Assembly (NCBI GenBank): GCA_012729635.1
Contig: JAAYCT010000019.1
Span: forward strand, 1 to 47,673
Direction: 5' to 3'
Length of the DNA: 47,673 nt
Source of the DNA: Clostridiaceae bacterium
GTDB lineage: Bacteria; Bacillota; Clostridia; Saccharofermentanales; Saccharofermentanaceae
The stretch's first letter is position 1; each line of letters starts with the position of its first letter. The position numbers and the translations under genes are program-made. Positions 7,384 through 15,659 of this stretch are shown here, piece after piece. Under the pieces are notes generated by a model. The model had not been told where the DNA came from, made no database searches, and saw only the letters and a program-made list of their open reading frames with translations.

Positions 7384-9267
7384 CTAATAACGGAAGGGAA
7401 AAACGGTCACCCCCCGACTGACCAACTCGGGCGATTCAAAAAAGAGCCCGGCAACAAAAATGACATAGTCGTTCGCGCTGTGTGAGTAAATCGTTTCCGT
7501 TGCCAACAACGGGTCGGCCGTGATGATATTGTCCGCACCGTACTCGACCATTCGCCGAATGGTCTGAGCATCCTTTGCACCCCAGACATGAATCTCGTAT
7601 CCGAGCGCGTGAATCATTTCTGCTTGGCGCGCCGAAAGAAAAAGCGCGTTCAGACTGTAGAAATCCACATCCATAAGTCTTGTGTAGCTTCCGAGCGGCA
7701 TGGTAATAATCAGACCGGTCCGAATTTCCGGAGAAACCGACTTCACATCGCTTAAGGCCTCCCGACTGAAACTCGTGACGACACATTCGCGCTCCCATTC
7801 CTTTTCGAGAATGATTCGCGCCGTTTCCCGGGCCAAATCGGGGGTTTCGGACGAGGGCTTGATCTCAATGTTCAGACGGATTCTTCCGTTTGATACATCA
7901 ATCGCCTCCTCGAGCGACGGAATGCGCGCACCCGAATATTCGGAGGAGAAAAAGGATCCCGCCTCGAGCTGATCCAAACGCTCCCGGCTGATCTCCCAAA
8001 CATTGATCTTTACACCCGCGGTCCGCTGGAGCGAGGCGTCATGCATCAAAACGACGTACCCGTCCGCGGTCATCCGCACGTCGATTTCCGCAAAATCCGC
8101 ACCCTCTTCCATCGCCTTTTCAATCGCCTCCAGCGTGTTTTCCGGTGCGCGGAGCGAGCTTCCTCTGTGCGCCGTTATTTCGGTCGTTCGAAAAGGAACG
8201 ATTCTTCGCATTATCCCGTCGGTAAGCGAGCGGTTGAAAATACCCGCGTTTGCCGCCACGATCGTTACCAGCACAAGCGCCATGATCAGCCGATGACTTT
8301 TGAATCGACGAATCGAAAATTGCCCCTGTCCGGTCGAGGCTTCCTCTACGGCTTCGCCGTTGAGACGGGAAAAATACGCGCTGACGATTACAAAGAAGAA
8401 GGGAGTGAAAAAGCTGTACAGCAAAAAGGTCGCCGCATGTCCGACCCACCGCGAAAAGACCAGAAAAGCGGACGGAGCGGATTCGGCCGGAAAAACCACC
8501 GAGATGACTCCTGCCGAAAGAAAAATTACGATGGTATATACGATGAAATGCACAAGAAAGACACCGGAGTACCAGATCAGAAATCTCAAATTAAGCCCCG
8601 CGCGATGTCCGTGCACTGCTTTTCGGGTAGCTTTGACGGCCTCTTTCAGGCTTCGGTTATGAAGGACCGTATGGTGGATCACGAATATATACGACCAGAA
8701 AAGCCATAACACCACAACGCTCAGGACGATAAGTCCCGCATACATGAGAGGCTTCTTCAAAAAGGTGTTATCCAGATAATCCGGTATGCCGGTCACAGAG
8801 ATCAGCGAGGACGCAAACGGCAGATCAAGAAGTGTCGTCGCCGCAAGGATCACGAAGAAAAAAATAAACCCTCCGGGGTGAAAAAATTTACGGAGCCGGG
8901 TCAGTCCGGCGAACGCGACCTCAACCGTGTTCACCTTTTGTCCGGTACGACTCATCTCAAACAATACGGTCAGAGCGGATAATTCATACAGCGCAAAAAC
9001 GACCGTTGTCAGAACAAGCAGAATTCCGATCAATAATGACACCGGGTTGGAGAGGAATGTCGAGAAATTCTTGTCGGTCAGAAACTCCAGCCCGGAGCGA
9101 TCGATGGCCAGATCGAGAAAAAACAGGATGATCGGATAGAGAACCAGCGACGAAAGCAGCTTATAAAGCACCTCAAACCAGAGAAGCGCGGAAAAGTTCG
9201 CCCCAAGAAGCGAAAGACTCTGGCGATACAGTCCCTTGAACCTTCGTTGTCGCTTTGTTGCCTTCAC
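7384..9267 (-). CDS. Glycerophosphodiester phosphodiesterase with N-terminal membrane domain
   Basis: A 627-residue protein. The first 340 residues hold about seven membrane segments of the type found in the glycerophosphoryl diester phosphodiesterase membrane domain. A catalytic GDPD TIM-barrel domain follows from about 360: ITAHRGSSLRAPENT (His367, Arg368), EIDVRMTADG (Glu394, Asp396) and LMHD (His409, Asp410), the metal-binding and general acid/base set. It hydrolyses glycerophosphodiesters, at the membrane face, to glycerol-3-phosphate and an alcohol, and related proteins act on lipids or teichoic-acid material. The GTG start at 9267 lies six bases after the stop of the BlaI-type gene and behind AAGGAAG, so it is the distal gene of that operon and probably under BlaI control. 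Confidence 0.88.
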   Translation of the reverse strand: MKATKRQRRFKGLYRQSLSLLGANFSALLWFEVLYKLLSSLVLYPIILFFLDLAIDRSGLEFLTDKNFSTFLSNPVSLLIGILLVLTTVVFALYELSALTVLFEMSRTGQKVNTVEVAFAGLTRLRKFFHPGGFIFFFVILAATTLLDLPFASSLISVTGIPDYLDNTFLKKPLMYAGLIVLSVVVLWLFWSYIFVIHHTVLHNRSLKEAVKATRKAVHGHRAGLNLRFLIWYSGVFLVHFIVYTIVIFLSAGVISVVFPAESAPSAFLVFSRWVGHAATFLLYSFFTPFFFVIVSAYFSRLNGEAVEEASTGQGQFSIRRFKSHRLIMALVLVTIVAANAGIFNRSLTDGIMRRIVPFRTTEITAHRGSSLRAPENTLEAIEKAMEEGADFAEIDVRMTADGYVVLMHDASLQRTAGVKINVWEISRERLDQLEAGSFFSSEYSGARIPSLEEAIDVSNGRIRLNIEIKPSSETPDLARETARIILEKEWERECVVTSFSREALSDVKSVSPEIRTGLIITMPLGSYTRLMDVDFYSLNALFLSARQAEMIHALGYEIHVWGAKDAQTIRRMVEYGADNIITADPLLATETIYSHSANDYVIFVAGLFFESPELVSRGVTVFPFRY

Positions 9268-9273
9268 AAGGAC

Positions 9274-9666
9274 TTATTCTTCCTTGCTTTCGTCCGCGAA
9301 GCCCTCGTCGGACAACCAGTCTTTCAGATTAGCGATACTTTTTTTGTTGATATCGTTTGTCTTGTACAAAGATGCTATGAGGTTTTTGATGGGGCCGATC
9401 CCCGTCCCGAGCATCGCGTCTCGGGTGACACGCAAGGAGTATTCCTCCCGGGACATCGTGGGAAGATAAAAATTGGTCCTTCCCTTTTTTTCGACGATCT
9501 TCAGCATTCCCCGGCCGGTCAGGCGCGAAAGAAATGTCGTGACCGTGGTCATTTTCCACTTGACGTTTTCCGGAAGATTTCCGATTACATAAGCGGAATT
9601 CACCTTTTTCCCCGCATCCCAAATCAGGTCCATGATGATCATTTCGGACTCGGTTACCTTCTGCAT
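9274..9666 (-). CDS. blaI-like: BlaI/MecI/CopY-family transcriptional repressor
   Basis: A 130-residue winged-helix repressor. It opens with VTESEMIIMDLIWDAGKKVN, followed by the recognition region TTVTTFLSRLTGRGMLKI and the wing KKGRTNFYLPTMS. The second half has the helical dimerisation region. The start at 9666 follows AAGGAGAG; a longer in-frame start at 9759 runs into the sensor gene. Family members bind palindromes in their own operon promoter and are removed by proteolysis triggered by an M56 membrane sensor. That sensor is encoded directly upstream (20 bp gap). The region matching the BlaI cleavage site reads IKNLIASLY here, Asn-Leu instead of the Asn-Phe of BlaI, which is an inferred alignment. 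Confidence 0.88.
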   Translation of the reverse strand: MQKVTESEMIIMDLIWDAGKKVNSAYVIGNLPENVKWKMTTVTTFLSRLTGRGMLKIVEKKGRTNFYLPTMSREEYSLRVTRDAMLGTGIGPIKNLIASLYKTNDINKKSIANLKDWLSDEGFADESKEE

Positions 9667-9686
9667 TTTTCTCTCCTTTTCTCGGC

Positions 9687-12296
9687 TCAGCCGATTTTCA
9701 ATATTTCGACGAAATCTTTTCCGTTCGAACCGTAATATATGTCCACGGATGCAACGCATCCGGAGGAACCGACCAAACGCCGGGAAACCCGTTCGTATAT
9801 CACTCCGTACGAACCGGAATCCACGCGTAAAACAAACGTATCAACGAGGCGACTGATGCCGACCGCACCGAATTCCGCCGAGTACAGAGACCGTCCGTAT
9901 CGTTTGACCGGTCCGTCCGGCGTTTCAAACTGCTCCGCCCGGAAGTCGGTCATAAAAAACAATTCCGTCCGTCCGCCCACGGAAACAAGAGCAAAATCGG
10001 ATACGTCACCGGCGATCATGGCCGGCTTCCCGGTTGAGCTGATCCGATGGAGTGTTCCGTCCTCCGTGAGATAATACACGGACCGGTCACCGGCAAACTT
10101 CACCTGTCTTTCTGAGGAGATGGTTCCCGGAATATCGACCGGTTCGGTGTTCTTGTTCCCGAACACATCATCAATAAAGACCGAATCCCCCAAGCCCGAA
10201 GCACACACGACACGGAATGCGTCACGGCTTACTCCGATAACCGACCCGTCGATCGACACCGTTTCAACGGCACCTTCCGGATCAATCCGGGCCCCTTTGC
10301 TCCGGTTCTGTCCTTCGTATACGCCGAAAACGGACGCCTGTCCGACGATTCCGTCCCGCGCTTCTTCCACCGAAAGGATGACATTGCCCGGAAGAGAGTA
10401 TCGGTTAAGGACGGTCGTTTCCATCGGACAAAGCATTCCCGACGCCTTTTCGATGGCGACCGTCCGGCGTCCGTCGATCATCGTGACCGCTTTTCTGTCG
10501 GAAAAAATCAGAGCGTTCGATCGATCCCGGTCCAATATCAAACGAACGAATCCGGCTTCGGAAAAATCGGCGCCGGAAAAAAGCACCGTCGATTTTTCTT
10601 CCGTATCCGCCCGCAGAACCGTCTTTCCTTTCTCCTCCGTTACCCGATACAAGAAATCCGCCGTGTCGGACACGGCCAGCGCAATCCCCTCCCGATCCGT
10701 AACGGATAAACTGCCGTCAGCGGCAGAAAACAAGGCGACGGAACCGCTCGGAGAAAATGCGATGATATTCGCATCCGGCGATATCGAAAATACTCCCCGC
10801 TGTCCGGATATCGTATTCCCGGAAGTCCCGACGTTCGCGCGGAACACCCGGATCGAAACCGAGGTCTCCGATCCGTCGTCGATCGTCGCGTACACAACGG
10901 TCAATCCGTCCGAAGAAATATGAAATTCGGTCGGTTCTTCGGCGATGGCCGTCACGGCGTTTCCGTCGGAATAATAAAGCGATGTCCTTCCCGTCTCGCT
11001 TGAAATCACCCGAAAAGCGACCGCCGTTCGATCCGATGAATACCGAATCGCCTCGTCGGTCGCGTCGATGTAACCGGAAACCGACTCCCGGATATTCCTG
11101 CCGACGACGGTTGTATTCTCGCCCTTGGAAAACACATATAATTCTTGCGAATATGCCTCCGTTACGGGCGGCGGATTTTCGACCGGCTCCGTCTCTGTCG
11201 AACTCTCGATCGGAACCGTCTCCGAAGGCTCTGTCTCGGGAACCGTTTCCGCCGCGGGATCGGGACGGGCGTTTTTGACCGACAGCGTCAGGGAAAACCC
11301 GGTCAGAAGACCGATAGAAATCACCAGAAGAATCACGCAAACCGAGAACGCCAGTGCAGACCGGCTCATTTTCTTGTATCTCATGATGTTTTTGAGTCGT
11401 GTCTTGACATGGTCCGCATCTCCGGAAAAAGACATCAGCGTCGGGGGATAATTCGGTTCGGGAGCCGCGGAATAATCCATAAAATCCAGTATCGCCATCG
11501 CATAGCCCTTGCGCCCCTCCTCGTTCAGGCGATCGGCGACCGCTTCGTCACAAGCGTTTTCGCAGGCAAGGGTCACCCGGTTCCGGATTACCCACGCGAA
11601 AGGATTAAACCAGTGCAGAACCGCGACGGCCTCCGCAATCGTTTTGGTCAGAAGATCTTTTCTCTCAATGTGAAGAAGCTCGTGCATCAAGGCAAAGCAG
11701 ATATCTTCCTTATTCTCGGCATGACCGGGCATCACAACCGTCGGACGAAAGATACCAAAGACAAAAGGGGACGGTATCTGCGCATCCCGAAGCTTGATCT
11801 TTGACCGGATTTGGTCGGGAATCGCGAATATCCAACGCTCATCGCTCGGCTCGCTCTTTTGGATAATCATGTTTCGAAAGGAGTAATACCGATACAGCTT
11901 GACGGCGGACAAAACAATGACGCCCGTGATCCACAGGATAAACAACACTGTTTTTACCGGAAAATCGCCGATCGTCCGGATCAGTCCGGAGGAATACGCC
12001 GCACCGTCCGGAGAAATCCCGAGGATGTGGGAGAGCGACTGGTCCATGAATCCGATATATACCGTCCGAAAACGATCAAGCCGGAGGATTTTATCCGTAA
12101 ATCCCGATTCGATATTCACCCGGCCGATGATCCAGGTCACCGGTATCACAAGCAGCAGCATCGCAATAATCCATCCGGTTTGAAACCACGTTCCGGAAAA
12201 GACATTCCGCCCTAACCACGCGACCAACAGCATCAGCAACGCGATCACTGACGCCGCAATCCCCATAAATATTAGATTATCAACGATTTCAAGCAC
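9687..12296 (-). CDS. BlaR1-like M56 metalloprotease sensor with propeller-like outer domain
   Basis: An 869-residue membrane protein. The N-terminal 340 residues follow BlaR1/MecR1: four hydrophobic segments, the zinc protease motif HELLH at 205-209 and the downstream acidic ligand region ACENACDEAVADR near 249. After the last helix (about 312-334) comes a Pro/Glu/Thr linker (345-375). The remaining 490 residues would lie outside the cell. In BlaR1 this part is a penicillin-binding serine domain of about 250 residues; here no SxxK/KTG set is visible. Instead there are repeated beta-rich blocks with turns such as SSDGLTVVYATID and SPDANIIAFSPSG, like TolB/WD-type propeller blades. It should sense an unknown extracellular signal and cleave the BlaI-type repressor. 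GTG start at 12296 after GGGAG; the exact start is uncertain. Confidence 0.82.
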   Translation of the reverse strand: MLEIVDNLIFMGIAASVIALLMLLVAWLGRNVFSGTWFQTGWIIAMLLLVIPVTWIIGRVNIESGFTDKILRLDRFRTVYIGFMDQSLSHILGISPDGAAYSSGLIRTIGDFPVKTVLFILWITGVIVLSAVKLYRYYSFRNMIIQKSEPSDERWIFAIPDQIRSKIKLRDAQIPSPFVFGIFRPTVVMPGHAENKEDICFALMHELLHIERKDLLTKTIAEAVAVLHWFNPFAWVIRNRVTLACENACDEAVADRLNEEGRKGYAMAILDFMDYSAAPEPNYPPTLMSFSGDADHVKTRLKNIMRYKKMSRSALAFSVCVILLVISIGLLTGFSLTLSVKNARPDPAAETVPETEPSETVPIESSTETEPVENPPPVTEAYSQELYVFSKGENTTVVGRNIRESVSGYIDATDEAIRYSSDRTAVAFRVISSETGRTSLYYSDGNAVTAIAEEPTEFHISSDGLTVVYATIDDGSETSVSIRVFRANVGTSGNTISGQRGVFSISPDANIIAFSPSGSVALFSAADGSLSVTDREGIALAVSDTADFLYRVTEEKGKTVLRADTEEKSTVLFSGADFSEAGFVRLILDRDRSNALIFSDRKAVTMIDGRRTVAIEKASGMLCPMETTVLNRYSLPGNVILSVEEARDGIVGQASVFGVYEGQNRSKGARIDPEGAVETVSIDGSVIGVSRDAFRVVCASGLGDSVFIDDVFGNKNTEPVDIPGTISSERQVKFAGDRSVYYLTEDGTLHRISSTGKPAMIAGDVSDFALVSVGGRTELFFMTDFRAEQFETPDGPVKRYGRSLYSAEFGAVGISRLVDTFVLRVDSGSYGVIYERVSRRLVGSSGCVASVDIYYGSNGKDFVEILKIG

Positions 12297-12325
12297 TCCT
12301 CTTTTTCTCCCGTTAATAACTTCGC

Positions 12326-13324
12326 TTACGCCTTTGCAAATTCGAAGCGATCATTCACGATATATACAACCGGAACACTTGCCGTATTCTCCGGGTCCTC
12401 CGTCCATACGCTCACTTTTCCGTCCCCGGCACAATCGATCCTTCCGTAAAAAACCTTCGAGCGAATACTGTTTCCGTCATAACGCATGATCCTCGATACC
12501 GGCGTTCCGTTTCCGTCCGTATATTCAAAAACAACTTCTTTCCGGCTGTCCGATATGTCCGTATCGGTGATATACGCGCCCGAAAAGGAAGAAACATCCG
12601 AAATCACAAAACCATCCTCGCCGTTGATTCGAACCAAGCAATCGAAGTTCACCTTTTTCGCGAAATTCTCGGAACGGACATTGACCATTTCCGTCGCCCC
12701 GTCCCCGTTCATATCCGTTGCCAACGTGACACCGCCGTCCCGGAAAGGATAATACAAGCCGCTTTCGATCGAATAGTATCTCGGCGTCGAACCCAAGGCC
12801 GATTCCCGCCGGAGCTCGGATGATCGCTCCGTAATAAAAACCCGATCGTAGTATACGATCCATTCCCGCCCTTCGGGAGCAAGTCCGCCCGGAGAAAGAT
12901 CAAAAACTCTCCATACCGTGTGTTCCCGATCGAAAAGCACCGAATAACTCCGGTCATAATCCGGAATGTACAGCAAATGAGGGGCGCCGTCCGCAGGGAC
13001 CGCTTCGCTTACAACATACGGAAGATATGAACCGCTTTGCTCATAGCAATACGCGAGGAGCTGATCCGCATCGGGATCGAAAGCGAAAACGGGAGCGGGA
13101 TTGTCCGCATAGGAAAGAAGCGTCCCTTCCGTGTCCGATAAAGGAAACCAATCCGGAACCGATGTTTCCGAAAAGGAGGATATCACGGTTTCCGACGGCA
13201 CGGTTTCAAGACTTGAACGAGTCGGTTCCGATGTCGTTTCGACCGGTTCCGAACACGCAGAGGAGACGGCAATGCCGGTCGATATAATGAGTATTCCGGC
13301 GATTCTCCCCCATTTTTCGGACAT
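12326..13324 (-). CDS. Lipoprotein, first gene of the BlaI/M56 operon
   Basis: A 332-residue lipoprotein. The start is the ATG at 13324, behind GGAGGG; a longer in-frame extension to 13411 lacks a site and overlaps the promoter. The signal peptide is MSEKWGRIAGILIISTGIAV, followed by a lipobox ending SSAC and a Ser/Thr/Glu linker of 40 residues like that of the neighbouring sensor. The soluble part is beta-rich and contains TDMNGDGATEMVNV, an Asp-rich FG-GAP/VCBS-like calcium-binding turn. It lies 29 bp before the M56 sensor gene and is read from the promoter at 13353-13381. It could present or bind the signal for the sensor; that is inference. I do not recognise a family for the whole protein. 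Confidence 0.75.
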   Translation of the reverse strand: MSEKWGRIAGILIISTGIAVSSACSEPVETTSEPTRSSLETVPSETVISSFSETSVPDWFPLSDTEGTLLSYADNPAPVFAFDPDADQLLAYCYEQSGSYLPYVVSEAVPADGAPHLLYIPDYDRSYSVLFDREHTVWRVFDLSPGGLAPEGREWIVYYDRVFITERSSELRRESALGSTPRYYSIESGLYYPFRDGGVTLATDMNGDGATEMVNVRSENFAKKVNFDCLVRINGEDGFVISDVSSFSGAYITDTDISDSRKEVVFEYTDGNGTPVSRIMRYDGNSIRSKVFYGRIDCAGDGKVSVWTEDPENTASVPVVYIVNDRFEFAKA

Positions 13325-13352
13325 TTCAGACCCTCCAGTACGTTTCTTAACT

Positions 13353-13381
13353 ATTTTACGACGTAACGTAATGTATGTAAA
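13353..13381 (-). promoter_or_regulatory. Promoter with embedded palindrome, likely BlaI-type operator
   Basis: On the minus strand a -35 TTTACA (13376-13381) and a -10 TAAAAT (13353-13358) are 17 bp apart. The spacer holds an inverted repeat TTACG-N6-CGTAA at 13356-13371 (plus-strand coordinates). It sits about 30 bases before the lipoprotein ATG. An operator overlapping the -10 and spacer is the usual way a BlaI/CopY repressor blocks its own operon. The repressor assignment is inferred from the operon content. Confidence 0.6.
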
Positions 13382-13483
13382 GGCAAAGATTCTCGAGAAA
13401 AAACGTTTCATCTTACTTTTTTCATGTAAAATGAATTTATCATTCTTTTCATTCCGCTTTATCGTGTTCCGGGAGGTATGCTT

Positions 13484-14362
13484 ATGGAAGAAACCAAGCG
13501 AAGTTCTTTTCTCCGAATCCTGATTGTTCTTTCTTTTCTATTGATGGTCGCGGTCAACGCGCTTGCCATGCTCTTGCCGATCAACGGAAAAACCACCGCC
13601 GAGATTTCCGATTCCTACCCGAACCTTTTCGCTCCGGCGGGAATCACCTTCAGCGTTTGGTCGGTCATCTACGTATTGCTGGCCGCTTACGCCGTTTACC
13701 AAATCATCTTCTTTTCCAAAAACCGGGATGCCGATTCCTATTTAACCATGCGTAAGGTCGGCGTGGTATTCGTACTGTCCTCGCTGATCAACACCGTCTG
13801 GATTTTCTCCTGGCATTACGAGCAACTCCTTCTGTCCGTCGCACTGATGCTCGGACTTTTGCTTTGTTTGATTCTGATCCGCCTGTTTCTGCGAAAGAAG
13901 AATTTGTCCCTCGCCGAAAAGATACTCGTCCGCCTCCCGTTTTCGATCTACTTCGGATGGATTACGGTGGCTACCATCGCGAACATCACCACATATCTGG
14001 TCAGTATCGACTGGTCCGGGTTCGGGCTTTCCGCTTCCCTTTGGACGGTCATTATTCTTATCGTCGGGACGTTGATTGCTTTCGCAACCGTTCTTTTCGC
14101 CAAAGATCCGGTGTACGGTCTTACCGTCATCTGGGCGTTCGCGGGCATCATCATCAAACACATGGACGTGAACGGACACGACCGGGCATATATGTCGGTG
14201 GTGATTACCGCATGCGTATGTATCGCGATATTGCTTTTGGAATGTGTGGTTATCGCCGTTTTCGGTAAACTGCCCTCCGGCTCAAAAAAGAGCGCACCAT
14301 TCGAGGAAAAGGAGGTCGGAACGATTTCCGATTCCGCCGATACTCCGAAAGAAGAGGCCTGA
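13484..14362 (+). CDS. TspO/MBR-like multipass membrane protein
   Basis: A 292-residue protein with about seven hydrophobic helices. The segment YPNLFAPAGITFSVWSVIYVLL is the hallmark of the tryptophan-rich sensory/TspO family (NLFAPAGITF.VW..IY). Later segments include LINTVWIFSWHYEQ and YFGWITVATIAN. Family members bind porphyrins or related hydrophobic ligands in the membrane; the longer Gram-positive versions are uncharacterised. The ATG at 13484 is preferred over that at 13478 because GGGAGG ends at 13476. The last 30 residues are a charged, Glu/Lys-rich cytoplasmic tail. It is transcribed divergently from the BlaI/M56 operon and ends at a strong terminator, so it is monocistronic. Confidence 0.82.
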   Translation: MEETKRSSFLRILIVLSFLLMVAVNALAMLLPINGKTTAEISDSYPNLFAPAGITFSVWSVIYVLLAAYAVYQIIFFSKNRDADSYLTMRKVGVVFVLSSLINTVWIFSWHYEQLLLSVALMLGLLLCLILIRLFLRKKNLSLAEKILVRLPFSIYFGWITVATIANITTYLVSIDWSGFGLSASLWTVIILIVGTLIAFATVLFAKDPVYGLTVIWAFAGIIIKHMDVNGHDRAYMSVVITACVCIAILLLECVVIAVFGKLPSGSKKSAPFEEKEVGTISDSADTPKEEA

Positions 14363-14380
14363 GCTTTTACGGATTAATGA

Positions 14381-14419
14381 AACGGTGTGTCGCATTGTAT
14401 TCGACACACCGTTTTTTGT
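14381..14419 (+). terminator. Rho-independent terminator after the TspO-like gene
   Basis: A 12-bp perfect stem (AACGGTGTGTCG pairing with CGACACACCGTT) closes a 9-base loop and is followed by TTTTTTGTTTTT. It lies 18 bases after the TspO-like stop and also faces the end of the convergent minus-strand gene. Confidence 0.9.
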
Positions 14420-14440
14420 TTTTATTCGCCCGAAAAGGTC

Positions 14441-15643
14441 TTATCCCTCCGAAATTCGAGGGGCTTTGACCGTTTTCATCGAAAGACCGGCCTCCTCCGT
14501 CCGCCGGAGAAACTCGACCGGATCGAACGCTTCGACCGTGAAAGCGCCCGGTGCGCGGAAGGTTCCGTCCAATATCATCGTCGCGCCGATTGCCGCGGGA
14601 ATTCCCGCCATGAAATCATTCGCCGAGGATTTCATTTGCTCGTAGCATTTCGCGTGATCTGCCGCAGAATAGATCATGTGCGCAACACTTTTTCCGTCTT
14701 CTTCTCCGGATATCAAGCAACCGACACCGGTTTTCCCTGTCGTATTTGCGGCCAAATCCTCCGGTCGGGGTAACACTTCCTCAAGAAATGCCAGCGGAGA
14801 AATGCTTAACCCGCTAACGGTAATCGGCTCCGATGAGGTCATTCCCACACTGCCCAACGTCTGAACAAGATCCAAAAACGGCTTCTTATATGAACTGAAG
14901 TAACGTAACCGCTCCGAATCGGCGGCAATCGCGGGCAAGCGCTCCATCACCTCGTGATCCATCATAAACGCGCGGATTTTGCCGACCTCCGGAAACGTCA
15001 GAGAAATACTCCGGCTCAAAGGCTCTTCGGTCACCCATTTTCCGTTCTCCATAAAACGCGCGGGGCACGAAAGCTCCCGAACATTTTTTCCGATCTGAGA
15101 ATTCATCAGATACGGATGACCGTTATTTCCCGCATTCGCGTCAATTACGTCGACGGTCCGTATGCGGTCCATCAGCTTCTGCCGCGCATACTCAACGAAT
15201 ATACCGGTAACGCCCGGATTGAATCCGCATCCGATGATGGCCGTCAATCCGGCTTTTTCAAATTTGTCTCCGAGCTTTAGCTGTTCCGAAAGACCGCATT
15301 TTGCACTCCCTTTCGGGTAATAATAGGAGGTGTCCAGATAACTCGCCCGGGCATGAAGGCACAACTCCATGATTTTCAGATTCAGATGCGGCGGCGCCAG
15401 GTTGATAATCAGATCCGGCCGAAAAATCTTAACGGTCAATAAAGTCTTTTCGGCATTGGTTGCGTCAAATGCCGCCGTAATGACCTTAATGCCGGATTCG
15501 ACGACCTCTTTTTTGAGCGCGTCGCACTTCGTCTTGGTTCGTCCCGCCAAGCAAATTTCGGTAAAAATATCCGGGTGCGCGCAACACTGTCGCACCGTGA
15601 CGTTGGCCACCTTCCCGCTTCCGATAATCAGAACTTTACTCAT
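14441..15643 (-). CDS. Saccharopine dehydrogenase family, likely carboxynorspermidine synthase
   Basis: A 400-residue enzyme. It begins MSKVLIIGSGKVANVTVRQC, a Rossmann GxGxxA loop for NAD(P)H, followed by LAGRTKTKCDAL and the INLAPPHLNLKIMELC strand typical of saccharopine dehydrogenase-like folds. Features of the carboxynorspermidine branch are YLDTSYYYP, GCGFNPGVTGIFVEYA and IDANAGNNGHPY. That enzyme condenses aspartate semialdehyde with a diamine on the alternative spermidine route. The ATG at 15643 is preferred to the long N-terminal extension back to 15916, which overlaps the upstream gene and looks like shadow sequence. The expected partner, carboxynorspermidine decarboxylase, is not in the window. 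The gene follows the kinase-like gene by 16 bp, so the two may share a transcript. Confidence 0.85.
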   Translation of the reverse strand: MSKVLIIGSGKVANVTVRQCCAHPDIFTEICLAGRTKTKCDALKKEVVESGIKVITAAFDATNAEKTLLTVKIFRPDLIINLAPPHLNLKIMELCLHARASYLDTSYYYPKGSAKCGLSEQLKLGDKFEKAGLTAIIGCGFNPGVTGIFVEYARQKLMDRIRTVDVIDANAGNNGHPYLMNSQIGKNVRELSCPARFMENGKWVTEEPLSRSISLTFPEVGKIRAFMMDHEVMERLPAIAADSERLRYFSSYKKPFLDLVQTLGSVGMTSSEPITVSGLSISPLAFLEEVLPRPEDLAANTTGKTGVGCLISGEEDGKSVAHMIYSAADHAKCYEQMKSSANDFMAGIPAAIGATMILDGTFRAPGAFTVEAFDPVEFLRRTEEAGLSMKTVKAPRISEG

Positions 15644-15659
15644 ACATACTCCGCATGCC

